Source of the DNA: Flavobacterium celericrescens
GTDB taxonomy: Bacteria; Bacteroidota; Bacteroidia; Flavobacteriales; Flavobacteriaceae
Reading direction: 5' to 3'
DNA length: 64,000 nt
NCBI RefSeq assembly: GCF_011392075.1
Contig: NZ_JAAJBV010000002.1
Location: 1-64,000 of the forward strand
The notes beneath the pieces are model-generated. The model was given only the letters and a program-made list of their open reading frames with translations, was not told the origin of the DNA and did no database searches. Every line of letters starts with the position of its first letter. The first letter of the stretch is position 1. A program made the position numbers and the translations under genes. Of this stretch, positions 38,097-47,095 are shown piece by piece.

Positions 38097-40265
38097 CTAG
38101 ACTGGTTGCACATATTCTAATTGGTCTAAACTCACTTTTGAAATAAAAATACCATAATTCACTGTTGCTTTTGTTTTTTCAATGACATCTATTGTTCCAA
38201 TAGCTTTTCCGTCTTTCATGCGTACCCTATCTCCTACTTTTAGTATTACTTTGGGCTTGTTTTCTTCTTCTATTTTAGCTTTTATTTTCTTTTCTTTTTT
38301 GACCACACGAATTTCTTCCACAATCACTTTAACTTCTTCGGCTACTTTTTTCTGGATAACTTCTTTAACTTTCTTTTCTTTGGCAGATAACTTTTTACGT
38401 TTCGAATTTTCAATTTCAACCATTTTCAAAAACTCACCAATCAACGTTTTCTTATCTTTATTGTTGAAATAACTTTCTGAAATATCATCTATTTTTTGTC
38501 CAATATAAATCAAACGTTGGTTGGCATCATACAATTCTTGATAACGTTCCAGTTTGTCTTGAATTTTTGCATTAATGTTCTCCATTTTTTTGCTTTCTTC
38601 TCTAGCTTTAGATTCTTCTTCTTTAAGATTTAAAGATGTTTTTTCTAGTTTAGAACGCTCTTTTTGAAGGGTTGCAATGGTTTTGTCAAAACGTACTTTC
38701 CCACCTTCAATTTTCTTTTTGGCACGATTAATTAAACCAAAGGGAATACCATTTTTTTGTGCTACTTCAAATGTGAATGAACTTCCCGCTTGCCCCAATA
38801 TTAGTTTATACATTGGTTCTAATGATTTTTCATCAAACAGCATGTTGGCATTGGATGCAAAAGGCAATTCGTTGGCTAAAATTTTCAAATTGCTGTAATG
38901 CGTTGTAATGATTCCAAAAGCTTCTCGGGCATAAAATTCTTCTAAAAAAGTTTCTGCCAAAGCGCCTCCTAATTCGGGGTCAGAACCTGTTCCAAATTCA
39001 TCAATTAAAAACAAGGTTTTGGCATTACATTTCTTTAAAAAATAATTCATGTTTTTCAAGCGATAGCTGTAGGTACTCAAATGATTTTCTATCGATTGAT
39101 TATCTCCAATATCGGTTAAAATTCTATCAAACAAGAACGTTTCACTACGCTCATGCACTGGAATTAACATCCCGCTTTGCAACATCAATTGTAACAGTCC
39201 AACCGTTTTTAAAGAAATCGTTTTTCCTCCCGCATTAGGTCCCGAAATTACAATAATACGACTTTCATTGTGTAATTCTATAGTTTGTGGATAGGTAACC
39301 GCTTTCTTGGCTTTATTATTCAAATATAAAATGGGATGATAGGCTTCTCTAAAAAACAAGCGTTTTTCTTCAATAATATTGGGTAAAATACCGTTTATTT
39401 TATGAGCATATTTTGCTTTAGCAGCGATGACATCTATATCACTCAAAAAGTCTTGATACGCAGCAATTGTTTCTGTAAACGGACGAATTTCATTAGTCAA
39501 ACGCTTTAAAATACGCATGATCTCTTCACGTTCTTCAAACTCTAAATTATTTAATTCACGTGAATAGCGTTGTGCTGCTTCGGGCTCAATATAGGCAATA
39601 CTTCCTGTTTTTGAAGTACCTAAAATGGAACCTTTTACTTTGCGTCGATACATTGCTAAAACAGCCAAAACTCTTCGGTTTTCAACCACTGTTTCTTTAA
39701 TATCATCTAAATAACCTAACGAATTGTATTGACTCAAAGCCATCCCAAAACTCTGGTTGATTTTTCCTCGCACTAAATTAATACTTCGTCTAATTTCTAT
39801 TAAATCGGGCGATGCGTTATCTTTAATAATACCAAACTTATCTACTACTTCATCTATGCGTTGTACAATCAATTTTACGATATCAATTGTGCTTGCTTTT
39901 TGATATAAATTGGGATAATAATCTTCAAATTTCTTTAAAAATTGAATTAACGTGATTGCAGTTTCGGTAAGATTTGCTATTTTTTTAAAACTAGTTACCT
40001 CTAAAAAACTATCTTCAATAGCCAAAAATTTCAATTCATAGTTGATATTTTCAAAACCATGATTGGGAATAGCATTATTATTTGAAAACGAAGCAACATA
40101 TTCAGAAGTTTGCTTTAGATTCGTCAACAAAGCTTCTTTGTCTTTAAAAGGCGTTATTGCCATTGCTTTTTCCTCGCCAATATCGGTATTACATTTACTG
40201 GCAATGGTTTGCAAAATGGTATTAAATTCTAAATCTTGTAGCGTTTTTTCTGTAATCGAAATCAT
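38097..40265 (-). CDS. mutS2: MutS2 family ATPase without Smr domain
   Basis: A 722-residue MutS2 homologue: core domain, Walker A SGPNAGGKTISLKTVG near 338, Walker B LFLIDEFGTGSDPELGG near 415, and a long coiled coil at 520-640. The C-terminus ends after a KOW-like small domain (LKVGDRVRMKDGKAIGTIDV) and lacks the Smr nuclease domain present in longer MutS2 proteins. MutS2 suppresses recombination or rescues collided ribosomes; without Smr the nicking function should be missing. A TAACTTTG -7-like element lies about 20 bp upstream. Confidence 0.93.
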   Translation of the reverse strand: MISITEKTLQDLEFNTILQTIASKCNTDIGEEKAMAITPFKDKEALLTNLKQTSEYVASFSNNNAIPNHGFENINYELKFLAIEDSFLEVTSFKKIANLTETAITLIQFLKKFEDYYPNLYQKASTIDIVKLIVQRIDEVVDKFGIIKDNASPDLIEIRRSINLVRGKINQSFGMALSQYNSLGYLDDIKETVVENRRVLAVLAMYRRKVKGSILGTSKTGSIAYIEPEAAQRYSRELNNLEFEEREEIMRILKRLTNEIRPFTETIAAYQDFLSDIDVIAAKAKYAHKINGILPNIIEEKRLFFREAYHPILYLNNKAKKAVTYPQTIELHNESRIIVISGPNAGGKTISLKTVGLLQLMLQSGMLIPVHERSETFLFDRILTDIGDNQSIENHLSTYSYRLKNMNYFLKKCNAKTLFLIDEFGTGSDPELGGALAETFLEEFYAREAFGIITTHYSNLKILANELPFASNANMLFDEKSLEPMYKLILGQAGSSFTFEVAQKNGIPFGLINRAKKKIEGGKVRFDKTIATLQKERSKLEKTSLNLKEEESKAREESKKMENINAKIQDKLERYQELYDANQRLIYIGQKIDDISESYFNNKDKKTLIGEFLKMVEIENSKRKKLSAKEKKVKEVIQKKVAEEVKVIVEEIRVVKKEKKIKAKIEEENKPKVILKVGDRVRMKDGKAIGTIDVIEKTKATVNYGIFISKVSLDQLEYVQPV

Positions 40266-40284
40266 TTTTCTTTTTCTTGTAGGT

Positions 40285-40292
40285 CAAAGTTA
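40285..40292 (-). promoter_or_regulatory. Candidate -7 element for mutS2
   Basis: On the minus strand TAACTTTG matches TAnnTTTG, 20 bp before the mutS2 ATG, with a TTG about 21 bp further upstream that could serve as the -33 element. Confidence 0.45.
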
Positions 40293-40349
40293 CAAAGTAA
40301 TGCAGGCATATTGCAATAGAAATTTATATTTTTGGTAAAAAATTATACA

Positions 40350-41015
40350 ATGTTTATCAAAAAAGCATCTTGGCAACAGCTATTAGCCTCCGAATTTCAA
40401 AAGCCTTATTTTTTGGAATTGATGCAACTGGTAGCTCAAGAATATGAAACCACCATTTGTTTTCCGCCAAAGGAACTCATTTTCAATTCTTTTGAACAAT
40501 TTGAATTTGAAGAAACCAAAGTAGTCATCATTGGACAAGATCCATATCATGGAACGGGTGAAGCAAATGGTTTGTGCTTTTCGGTAAATGATGGCGTGGC
40601 AATTCCGCCTTCGTTAAAGAATATTTTTACAGAGATTAATACGGAATATGAAAGCATTTTTTTTCCAAATTCGGGTAATTTAGAACGTTGGGCAAAACAA
40701 GGCGTCTTGCTTTTAAACGCTGGTCTTACGGTTAGAAAAGACGAAGCCAACAGCCATAAACACTTAAAATGGAATCTGTTTACAGATGCAGTAATTCAAC
40801 TTATTAATGAGCAATCTGAAAATGTGGTATTTTTACTTTGGGGCAGCTTTGCTCAAAAAAAAGGAAAGCTAATCAATCGCAATAAACATTTGGTATTAGA
40901 AAGTGGCCATCCCTCGCCTTTGAGTGCCAATCGAGGTTTTTGGTTTGGCAACAATCATTTTAAATTAACCAATGCCTATTTGAACGAAAAAGGAAAAAAG
41001 GAAATTGAATGGTAG
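40350..41015 (+). CDS. ung: Uracil-DNA glycosylase
   Basis: A 221-residue family 1 UDG that removes uracil from DNA. The water-activating motif GQDPYHGTGEANGLCFSV, the SVNDGVAIPPSLKNIF segment and HPSPLSANRGF with the catalytic His are all present. The start MFIKKASW at 40350 is preferred to a codon six residues upstream. It is transcribed divergently from mutS2. Confidence 0.96.
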   Translation: MFIKKASWQQLLASEFQKPYFLELMQLVAQEYETTICFPPKELIFNSFEQFEFEETKVVIIGQDPYHGTGEANGLCFSVNDGVAIPPSLKNIFTEINTEYESIFFPNSGNLERWAKQGVLLLNAGLTVRKDEANSHKHLKWNLFTDAVIQLINEQSENVVFLLWGSFAQKKGKLINRNKHLVLESGHPSPLSANRGFWFGNNHFKLTNAYLNEKGKKEIEW

Positions 41016-41050
41016 TCTACACAACAATCTATATTTTTTTGAAAACACCT

Positions 41051-41794
41051 CTATTGCGTTTTAATCCCAAACAATACAACCACAAGCGTTAACAATACAA
41101 GGAAGATTATGAAAAAAACTACATAACTCAATAGTGCATACAACAGCGCTTTAATTCTTGATATGTTATTAAAAAAAGTCATATAAGTCCATACCATTAA
41201 ACCGATTTCAATTACTAAAAGAAAATCAACCAGAACTTTAATAGCTGGTGTATCATTCAAGAATTTAGTTAATGGAAAAATAGCAATTCTAAGTAGTAAT
41301 TTTTGTGACGCTACATAAGCATTCAAAACCAAATGCTCAATAAAATTATATCCTTGTCGTTTGAAAACAAGATAAGAAGCCAAAGAGAACAGCGGTATCG
41401 ACAACAAAATAATCCAAGCGTAATGATGTGAAATCCATTCATTAGCTGTTTCTGAACTTACGCCTTTAAAGCTAGACAATGCTTTCTTATCAAGCACGCT
41501 AAAATGAAACAAATGCCTAAGTAATCCATACGATGTTGCTAAAATAATAACTAGCGAAATCGGTTTGAAATGTTTTACTCGCTTACCCTCCACAAAATCT
41601 CGTATAGAATCTCCTGGTCGGGTAAACAGTTCTTTTGCAGTGTAGAGCACGCCCTTATCGAAATGAAAAAAACCATGCTGAATGTCGTGCCAAATAAAAT
41701 GAAGATTTAATTTGTGTGTAGCAGCGGGCTGACCACAATTATTACAAAAGTGCCCTGAATAAGTTTGACCGCAGTTTTTACAAGTTATTTGCAT
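41051..41794 (-). CDS. DUF3667 zinc-ribbon membrane protein
   Basis: A 247-residue protein with an N-terminal zinc ribbon (CKNCGQ ... FCNNCGQ), the family motif TRPGDSIRDFVEGKRVKHF near 58, and four or five membrane helices. DUF3667 proteins are common in Bacteroidota and of unknown function. It stands at the boundary of the cassette array. Confidence 0.88.
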   Translation of the reverse strand: MQITCKNCGQTYSGHFCNNCGQPAATHKLNLHFIWHDIQHGFFHFDKGVLYTAKELFTRPGDSIRDFVEGKRVKHFKPISLVIILATSYGLLRHLFHFSVLDKKALSSFKGVSSETANEWISHHYAWIILLSIPLFSLASYLVFKRQGYNFIEHLVLNAYVASQKLLLRIAIFPLTKFLNDTPAIKVLVDFLLVIEIGLMVWTYMTFFNNISRIKALLYALLSYVVFFIIFLVLLTLVVVLFGIKTQ

Positions 41795-41850
41795 TTATAG
41801 CTAATAATTCAATCAATGTTAACACGCATTACAATTATAGGAATAATTTT

Positions 41851-42273
41851 CTAATTTGTATCAAAATTTACCATCCATTCAATTCCAAATTTATCTCTAA
41901 ACATGGCAAAATAAGCTTCTTCTGAATTCTCAGTAAAAGGAATTTCAACAGTTCCGCCTGCTGAAAGATTATGAAACAATTGCTTTGCTTCTTCTTTGCT
42001 TGCTGCGGTTATTGAAATTTTGCTTCTATTTTCGTTTTCATTGGTTTTTCCCATAAACTCTGGAACGTCGTTACCTATTAAAAAGTTATCTCCAATGGGT
42101 AGCGCAATGTACATGATTTTATTGGCTTCCTTTTCAGAAATAGGAAACTCAGGTGTTGCAAAATCTTTAAAACGAATGATTTTTGCAAACTCACCACCAA
42201 ATGCCGCTTGATAAAAACCAAACGCTTCTTCAGCATTGCCATTAAAATTGATATGTGGATTGATTTGTGCCAT
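41851..42273 (-). CDS. VOC/PhnB-like (glyoxalase fold) protein
   Basis: A 140-residue protein of the PhnB-type VOC family: HINFNGNAEEAFGFYQAAFGG at the N-terminus and EEAYFAMFRDKFGIEWMVNF at the end. The function is unspecified. Its ATG lies only 3 bp after the stop of the 160-residue lipoprotein gene, with no intervening recombination site, so the two are either a two-gene cassette or lie on either side of the array edge. Confidence 0.9.
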   Translation of the reverse strand: MAQINPHINFNGNAEEAFGFYQAAFGGEFAKIIRFKDFATPEFPISEKEANKIMYIALPIGDNFLIGNDVPEFMGKTNENENRSKISITAASKEEAKQLFHNLSAGGTVEIPFTENSEEAYFAMFRDKFGIEWMVNFDTN

Positions 42274-42276
42274 GGT

Positions 42277-42759
42277 TTATTTTATTATAGGAGGAATAGA
42301 AAACATTGATTCAAAATTATCGAACTCTATATTACGTTCTACTTGTTTTAGTCCGTGATAATTTTTCATACCTTCAATCCATTCCGCAAAATTCCAAAAC
42401 GCTTTAGGACCTTCTTTTGCATGAAGTAAAACTCTCTTTTTATTGTCTAATGAAAAAGCTATTGTAGTACCATCATTAATTCCTTCATTTATCATAACAG
42501 AATCTTTTGGGAAATTTAATTCACAAATGAGTTTTGTCAAGTATTTCCGTTTATCTTTATCTAAAACAAAATAATACAACCCTTTTTTTCCATATGGATA
42601 TCTATCCAAATAATAAACGGTATCTGAAGAATTAATTTTTAAAAGATAGCTAGTGTGTATGTTAGATTTTCCGAATGTAAAATTTGTAAAACAACTTTCT
42701 TGTTGCTCTTTACAATTACAAAGTAAAAAGAGTAATATTAAAGAAAATATTTTTTTCAT
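42277..42759 (-). CDS. Cassette c9: lipoprotein of unknown function
   Basis: A 160-residue protein with a lipoprotein signal peptide (FSLILLFLLCNC). No recognised domain. The start at 42759 is chosen because it begins the signal peptide; upstream codons run through the attC site. It is the last candidate cassette of array 1 and is not followed by an attC, so it may be the ancient end of the array. Confidence 0.75.
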   Translation of the reverse strand: MKKIFSLILLFLLCNCKEQQESCFTNFTFGKSNIHTSYLLKINSSDTVYYLDRYPYGKKGLYYFVLDKDKRKYLTKLICELNFPKDSVMINEGINDGTTIAFSLDNKKRVLLHAKEGPKAFWNFAEWIEGMKNYHGLKQVERNIEFDNFESMFSIPPIIK

Positions 42760-42767
42760 TTCTATAT

Positions 42768-42897
42768 CTATAATTGTTCCGCTTTTCAACTGTTGCGAAC
42801 TTCGGAACTTATTATTTTCTGTTAAAGATAAAATTTCTTGTAGAAAGTAAATGTGAATTTTGCACTTTTCTCGCAATAGCAAAAACCACAGTTAGCA
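42768..42897 (-). repeat. attC-like site c8/c9, decayed 3' core
   Basis: On the minus strand: TGCTAAC core, TGTGGTTTTTGC arm, class II interior (TTTTATCTTTAACAG), then the opposing arm and CAATTATAG where CGTTATAG would be expected. The G-to-A change at the crossover position should block recombination. Confidence 0.7.
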
Positions 42898-42906
42898 ACA
42901 GTGCTT

Positions 42907-43266
42907 TTATAGCCTATAAGATTTATGAAAAACAAATAGATCTAATAATAACGCTGCTATTAATAATATTGAACCACAACTAAATGCTAACTTTTTTATA
43001 GACTTAAATTTCCCTTTTTTATCTTTTACGTTATAATTTATCAATGTTATAGATATACTTAAAGCAAAACAGAGAAATGACACTGATAATAGCCATAGTG
43101 TTTCATCAATAAAAATGTAATATCCACCTGTTTTTCTTGGTAAATACATTTCTTTTTTTAATAAAGAAAATATTGAATAAAATATTAGGAAGAATGCACA
43201 AAATGCATAAATAATCTTAATACTAATATCAACTAATATGTTCTTATTTAAATTTGTACTTTTCAT
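42907..43266 (-). CDS. Cassette c8: membrane protein of unknown function
   Basis: A 119-residue protein with three predicted membrane helices (IIYAFCAFFLIFYSIF, LLSVSFLCFALSISITL, GSILLIAALLLDLF). No recognised domain. It lies between two attC-like sites. Cassette ends match in 12 of 14 bases as reverse complements (GTTAGTAACAATGC start against the GCACTGTTGCTAAC end). Confidence 0.75.
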   Translation of the reverse strand: MKSTNLNKNILVDISIKIIYAFCAFFLIFYSIFSLLKKEMYLPRKTGGYYIFIDETLWLLSVSFLCFALSISITLINYNVKDKKGKFKSIKKLAFSCGSILLIAALLLDLFVFHKSYRL

Positions 43267-43344
43267 TAAGTTTTCACACTAAAATTTTAAGTTATTTTTC
43301 TGTCTTAAAATTAAGTTATATTCTTGAGTCTGCAATAGCATTGT

Positions 43345-43479
43345 TACTAACGTTTTTGGCTGCTCTCAGTGGCGTTGAGCCAACACCAAGCCTATACAAA
43401 TATAACAAAACATTACATTCAGCAGCGGATTTTTCTACTGAAAATCCGGAAGTATCCATTGAAGCAAACGCTGTTATAG
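43345..43479 (-). repeat. attC-like site c7/c8 (class I)
   Basis: Minus strand: CTATAAC core, AGCGTTTGCTTC arm, interior with the hairpin GGATTTTC...GAAAATCC region and TATATTTG, then GAGAGCAGCC and CGTTAGTA. It shares its interior with the sites at 45810, 61866 and 63883. Confidence 0.85.
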
Positions 43480-43486
43480 GGCGTTT

Positions 43487-44239
43487 TTATTTAAATTTCC
43501 GTTTTTCAATTAAGTATTCTGTATTTTCTACAATCCAATATTTTTCTATCCAAAGATTATCTTTATTATAAACATATCTAAATTTTTCATTCTCATATTT
43601 AGCTCTTCCACCAATAATAGTAATTGGATATTCTTCTTTTGGAAATGAATTTCTATTTAATTCCAGTACATTATTATTAGAATCATATTTGTATGAAGTA
43701 ATTTCAATTTTATTTTGGTTATCAATTTTTGAGTATTCTTTACGTTCTAATATATTTCCTATTTTATCATAAAGTAATTCTTCTCTGTATCCAAAAACAG
43801 AATCTATTGCTGTTTTATCAGATTCTATTGTTTGTGGTAAATTCTGTTCGTTAAAATTTGAGAAATATTTTTTAACTAATACTTTTTCTTCTATTAATTG
43901 ATTTTCAGAATTGTAAGTGTATAAATGTTTTATTGTATCATTAGTTTTACCTTTATTAATCTCAAATTTTATAATTTCAAAATCTAAATTATTCATATCA
44001 TCATAGTAATATTCAGCATTATATGTTAATCTAGATTTGTTGAAGTACTGAATACTTTTTATCTTTCCATTTTTTAAAGAAATTTTTTTTGACCAACCTG
44101 TTTTCTTGTGCTTATTATAAAAACTGATAATTTCTACACTTTTATATTTTTTAAGGTTTTCATTCTTCTCAATTTTTTCGAGTGATTGGCTAAAAAGTGT
44201 TGAAGTGATAAAAAGAAGATTTAATAATAGAAATTTCAT
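43487..44239 (-). CDS. Cassette c7: secreted protein with YD-like repeats
   Basis: A 250-residue exported protein (signal peptide MKFLLLNLLFITSTLFSQ). The body has repeated short segments such as EYYYDDMNNL, YTYNSENQLIEEK, LYDKIGNILERKEY and YKYDSNNNVLE, resembling RHS/YD-type repeats. The function is unknown. The ATG at 44239 begins the signal peptide; earlier codons lie in the attC. Confidence 0.8.
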   Translation of the reverse strand: MKFLLLNLLFITSTLFSQSLEKIEKNENLKKYKSVEIISFYNKHKKTGWSKKISLKNGKIKSIQYFNKSRLTYNAEYYYDDMNNLDFEIIKFEINKGKTNDTIKHLYTYNSENQLIEEKVLVKKYFSNFNEQNLPQTIESDKTAIDSVFGYREELLYDKIGNILERKEYSKIDNQNKIEITSYKYDSNNNVLELNRNSFPKEEYPITIIGGRAKYENEKFRYVYNKDNLWIEKYWIVENTEYLIEKRKFK

Positions 44240-44272
44240 ATTGTTTGTTTTCGTTTGGTTCGGCAAAATGAC

Positions 44273-44404
44273 GCACAACGTTTCGGCGCTTGGCGAGGTT
44301 GCGAACTTCGGAACTGATTATTTTCTATCAAAGATAAAATTTCTTGCGAGAAATAAACGTGAATTTACTACAAAATTCGCAATCTTGCCAAACGCCTGTT
44401 AGCA
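44273..44404 (-). repeat. attC-like site c6/c7 (class II)
   Basis: Minus strand: TGCTAAC, AGGCGTTTGGCAAG arm, interior with TTTTATCTTTGATAG, then CTCGCCAAGCGCC arm and ACGTTGTGC. It is nearly identical to the site at 63155-63286 up to AACGTT. Confidence 0.88.
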
Positions 44405-44415
44405 GTAGTTTTTTT

Positions 44416-44775
44416 TCATTCTGTAGCAAAACCTAAAATATCAAACTTTTTTTTATTTGAATTGTATTTTAATCTCACGTTTAATTTTTGGATTCCATTA
44501 TTCAATACTAAAATATTTTCGGCTTTTGAGTCGCCAAAAGGATAATTTAAGTCACCATTTTGAACTTTTAATTTTAATTCAAAGTTTTGCTTTTTTAATT
44601 CAGTTATTTTTTCCTTTAAGCTTTTTCCAATAAATACAATGTTTTCAGTTGAATCAGTTTTTGATAAATCTTTTGTAGTTAGTTCTTTTCCAATATTCAA
44701 AATTTCATTTATTGTTCTTTCATTTCTACAAGAAACAAAAAACATAAGAATAAAAAGGCTAAAATATTTTTTCAC
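44416..44775 (-). CDS. Cassette c6: lipoprotein, near-identical copy in array 2
   Basis: A 119-residue lipoprotein (signal and lipobox MKKYFSLFILMFFVSC). No known domain; it is lysine- and asparagine-rich after residue 30. The protein encoded at 62784-63143 is identical at 114 of 119 positions (differences F8I, I28V, E55R, Q72H, G74D). The duplicated block includes its downstream attC, showing that the gene moved or copied as a unit. Confidence 0.85.
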   Translation of the reverse strand: MKKYFSLFILMFFVSCRNERTINEILNIGKELTTKDLSKTDSTENIVFIGKSLKEKITELKKQNFELKLKVQNGDLNYPFGDSKAENILVLNNGIQKLNVRLKYNSNKKKFDILGFATE

Positions 44776-44792
44776 AATTTTTGGTAAAATTA

Positions 44793-44931
44793 CTGCTAAC
44801 GTCTCGCGGCTTCAAGTAGTGGCGATGAACCAAGACCAAGCCTTACAAATATAAATAAAACTTTTAATTAAAGACCTTTCCAATTTCTGATAAATCCCGA
44901 GCCTCGCCATTTCTTGAAACCGCTGTTAGTG
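44793..44931 (-). repeat. attC-like site c5/c6 (class I variant)
   Basis: Minus strand: CACTAAC, AGCGGTTTCAAG arm, a divergent interior that keeps TATATTTGTAAGGCTTGG, then CTTGAAGCCGC and ACGTTAGCA. Confidence 0.82.
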
Positions 44932-44938
44932 GCAGTAT

Positions 44939-45775
44939 TTATTTTTCTATAGATATTTCAATATTAGTTTTTAATGTAATTTTTTTATTGTCAATTTCCA
45001 ATATCCATTCTTTTATTTCATTAAAACTTTTTGTTGAAAATGGATTAAGTGATTCTTGTATTTCTTTAGGCAAGTTGTTTCTATAACGGTTAAAAATATA
45101 TTCTTTTTTTTCATATATAATTTTTAATGAAACGATATCATCAAAATTAGTGTCTTTGGGCAAATTTAATTCATTTTTATTTTCATTTAATATCGAATAA
45201 GAATAACTTTTATAACTGTTTTTGAGATTTAAAATTAATTCTAAATCAATATTTTTATCTGTAATTAAAATATTATTTATAAATATGTTAATTTTAAGAG
45301 GTTCGTATTTAGCACTAATTCTTTCTAATGTTAATTTTATATCTTTTGATAAGATTTCTTTACACTCATTGACTAAAATATTCATTTCAGTTTTTATTTT
45401 AGAATCTTCAATAATTGAGCCTTTATAATTTGTGTCTTTCTCAAGATTAATATAATTTTCAATTTCTTTATTTGAGTATTTTGAACTATATGTATTTAAT
45501 AACTTTTTGTAAGTATATTCATTTAATGCTTGAATTTCTTCTTTTAAAAATTTTTCATAATGATAAACATCATCATTATTATTAAAATCTAAATTATAGT
45601 TTTCAAAAATATTTTTTGTTTGTGATTTTAAATCATCTTCAATTTTAGTAAAAATATTGTCAACAATTTCTTTGCATTTTATTGCTTGAAACAATGTTTC
45701 AGCATTGTTTTTGTCGTTTTGAGACCAAACAATTGTGGATAGTAATAGAAATAATATTTTAAATAAAGTTTTCAT
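44939..45775 (-). CDS. Cassette c5: exported protein of unknown function
   Basis: A 278-residue protein with a signal peptide (ILFLLLSTIVWSQ). The N-terminal half is helical (LKEEIQALNEYTYKKLLNTY), recalling DUF2059-like helical periplasmic proteins, but I do not assign it. Ends of the cassette match as reverse complements in 14 of 16 bases. Confidence 0.8.
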   Translation of the reverse strand: MKTLFKILFLLLSTIVWSQNDKNNAETLFQAIKCKEIVDNIFTKIEDDLKSQTKNIFENYNLDFNNNDDVYHYEKFLKEEIQALNEYTYKKLLNTYSSKYSNKEIENYINLEKDTNYKGSIIEDSKIKTEMNILVNECKEILSKDIKLTLERISAKYEPLKINIFINNILITDKNIDLELILNLKNSYKSYSYSILNENKNELNLPKDTNFDDIVSLKIIYEKKEYIFNRYRNNLPKEIQESLNPFSTKSFNEIKEWILEIDNKKITLKTNIEISIEK

Positions 45776-45809
45776 TTTTTATCTTACTTTGATTCTGCAA
45801 GAATATTGC

Positions 45810-45946
45810 CACTAACGTTTTATGGCTTGCTCTCAGTGGCGTTGAGCCAACACCGAACCTATACAAATATAACAAAACATTCCATTCAGCTACGAATTCT
45901 CAATAGGAAAATCCATAAGTAGTCTTTGAAGTAAACTCGGTAAACA
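45810..45946 (-). repeat. attC-like site c4/c5 (class I)
   Basis: Minus strand: degenerate 5' core TGTTTAC, interior with TATATTTGTATAGG and CAACGCCACTGAGAGCAAGCC, then a good 3' core CGTTAGTG. The 5' core departs from RYYYAAC. Confidence 0.78.
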
Positions 45947-45955
45947 GTAGTGTTT

Positions 45956-46399
45956 TTAATTCTTTTTTTTTGATAAAGTTCCTGGTGGAAATGTATGCTT
46001 TAGTTTATGTCTTATTGCTTGTATGTAATTATTTTCAGTATCTAAAGTTAATTTTACATGATAGCTCTCTTCATCTTGTCCAACAGTATCAATTGAGACA
46101 ATATAATTTCCCGACAAAGTATTGTCAGAACATTTTACATCCATTTTAAGTAAATTTGACTCTTTAAAAATTTTATATTTTAATGATACAAAATCATCAT
46201 TTTGAGATTCTGTGTTTCTAATCCAAAAATTATTTTGATCATAAAAGTTAATGATGTATATCGTATTACTTAAGTTTTTTTCTTTATGATAGAATTTTAC
46301 CGTTTGCCATTCTCCTTTTAGCATTTTAAAATATTTTTCCTCTGAAGAATCACATGATGTCAGAATAATTATAAAGATAAATAAAAAAATTTTATCCAT
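45956..46399 (-). CDS. Cassette c4: lipocalin-like lipoprotein
   Basis: A 147-residue lipoprotein (FIFIIILTSC lipobox). The segment LKGEWQTVKFYH followed by alternating strands suggests a lipocalin-like fold, as in many Bacteroidota lipoproteins; this is an inference. It lies between two attC-like sites. Confidence 0.78.
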   Translation of the reverse strand: MDKIFLFIFIIILTSCDSSEEKYFKMLKGEWQTVKFYHKEKNLSNTIYIINFYDQNNFWIRNTESQNDDFVSLKYKIFKESNLLKMDVKCSDNTLSGNYIVSIDTVGQDEESYHVKLTLDTENNYIQAIRHKLKHTFPPGTLSKKKN

Positions 46400-46436
46400 T
46401 TTTTTGTGACTTTTTTAAATTCTACTATTGCATTAC

Positions 46437-46567
46437 TGCTAACCTTTACCACTTTCACTTGTTACAAGCTTCGGAACCGTTTATTTTCTGTTAAAGATAA
46501 AATTTCTTGCGAAAAGTAAACGTGTATTTACTACAAAATTTGCAATCTTGCCTAACGCCAGTTAGTA
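46437..46567 (-). repeat. attC-like site c3/c4 (class II)
   Basis: Minus strand: TACTAAC, TGGCGTTAGGCAAG arm, class II interior (TTTTATCTTTAACAG), then a divergent 3' arm and GGTTAGCA. Confidence 0.84.
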
Positions 46568-46571
46568 GCCG

Positions 46572-47057
46572 TTATTTTATTATTTTGTTTAGCCATTCTT
46601 CGGTTTCTTCCGATATATAATTCTTTTCTAAAAGAAGCTCTTTAAGTGTCATTGTTTTGTTATTTGTACAGCCCGCACAAGTACTCACTTTTTCACTACT
46701 ATTTTTATTCATCTTAATTTGATTTAATTCTTCCTCAGTCAAATTAATCAACTTTTTTTGTGATAATTTTTCACAAATAGCTGTCGCTAAATATTTGTCC
46801 GCAATATTTTTTGCTTTAAGATTTTTTATAATATTTGAATAATCTTTTTTTAATAGAATTTCGGTAAATTTTTCTACTGGTTCTGATTTCTTTCCTGAAT
46901 AAAAACAAGCAAATCCAATAAGGTTATTTTTATCAATTTTAATTTGTCTAGGCGGTAATTTAATAACTTGATTTTTCTGTAGAACTTCTTCTTTGTGTTC
47001 ATTTTTACAGCTAAATAATACAAAAATTAAAAGATAAAATAAAACCTGTTTTTTCAT
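46572..47057 (-). CDS. Cassette c3: lipoprotein of unknown function
   Basis: A 161-residue lipoprotein (LLIFVLFSC lipobox). It contains a CAGC motif near residue 127 and helical segments (AKNIADKYLATAICEKLSQK). No family recognised. It lies between two attC-like sites. Confidence 0.78.
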   Translation of the reverse strand: MKKQVLFYLLIFVLFSCKNEHKEEVLQKNQVIKLPPRQIKIDKNNLIGFACFYSGKKSEPVEKFTEILLKKDYSNIIKNLKAKNIADKYLATAICEKLSQKKLINLTEEELNQIKMNKNSSEKVSTCAGCTNNKTMTLKELLLEKNYISEETEEWLNKIIK

Positions 47058-47095
47058 ATTTACTTATTGAATTTACGTCGGATTTTTATAATGGC

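Noticed and set aside
43254..44402. Opposite-strand ORFs across attC sites (43254-43571, 44205-44402 and similar at 61907-62161)
   Set aside because: They consist largely of repeat sequence (for example SGVEPTPSLYKYNKT) recurring at several sites; reading frames through attC rather than genes.
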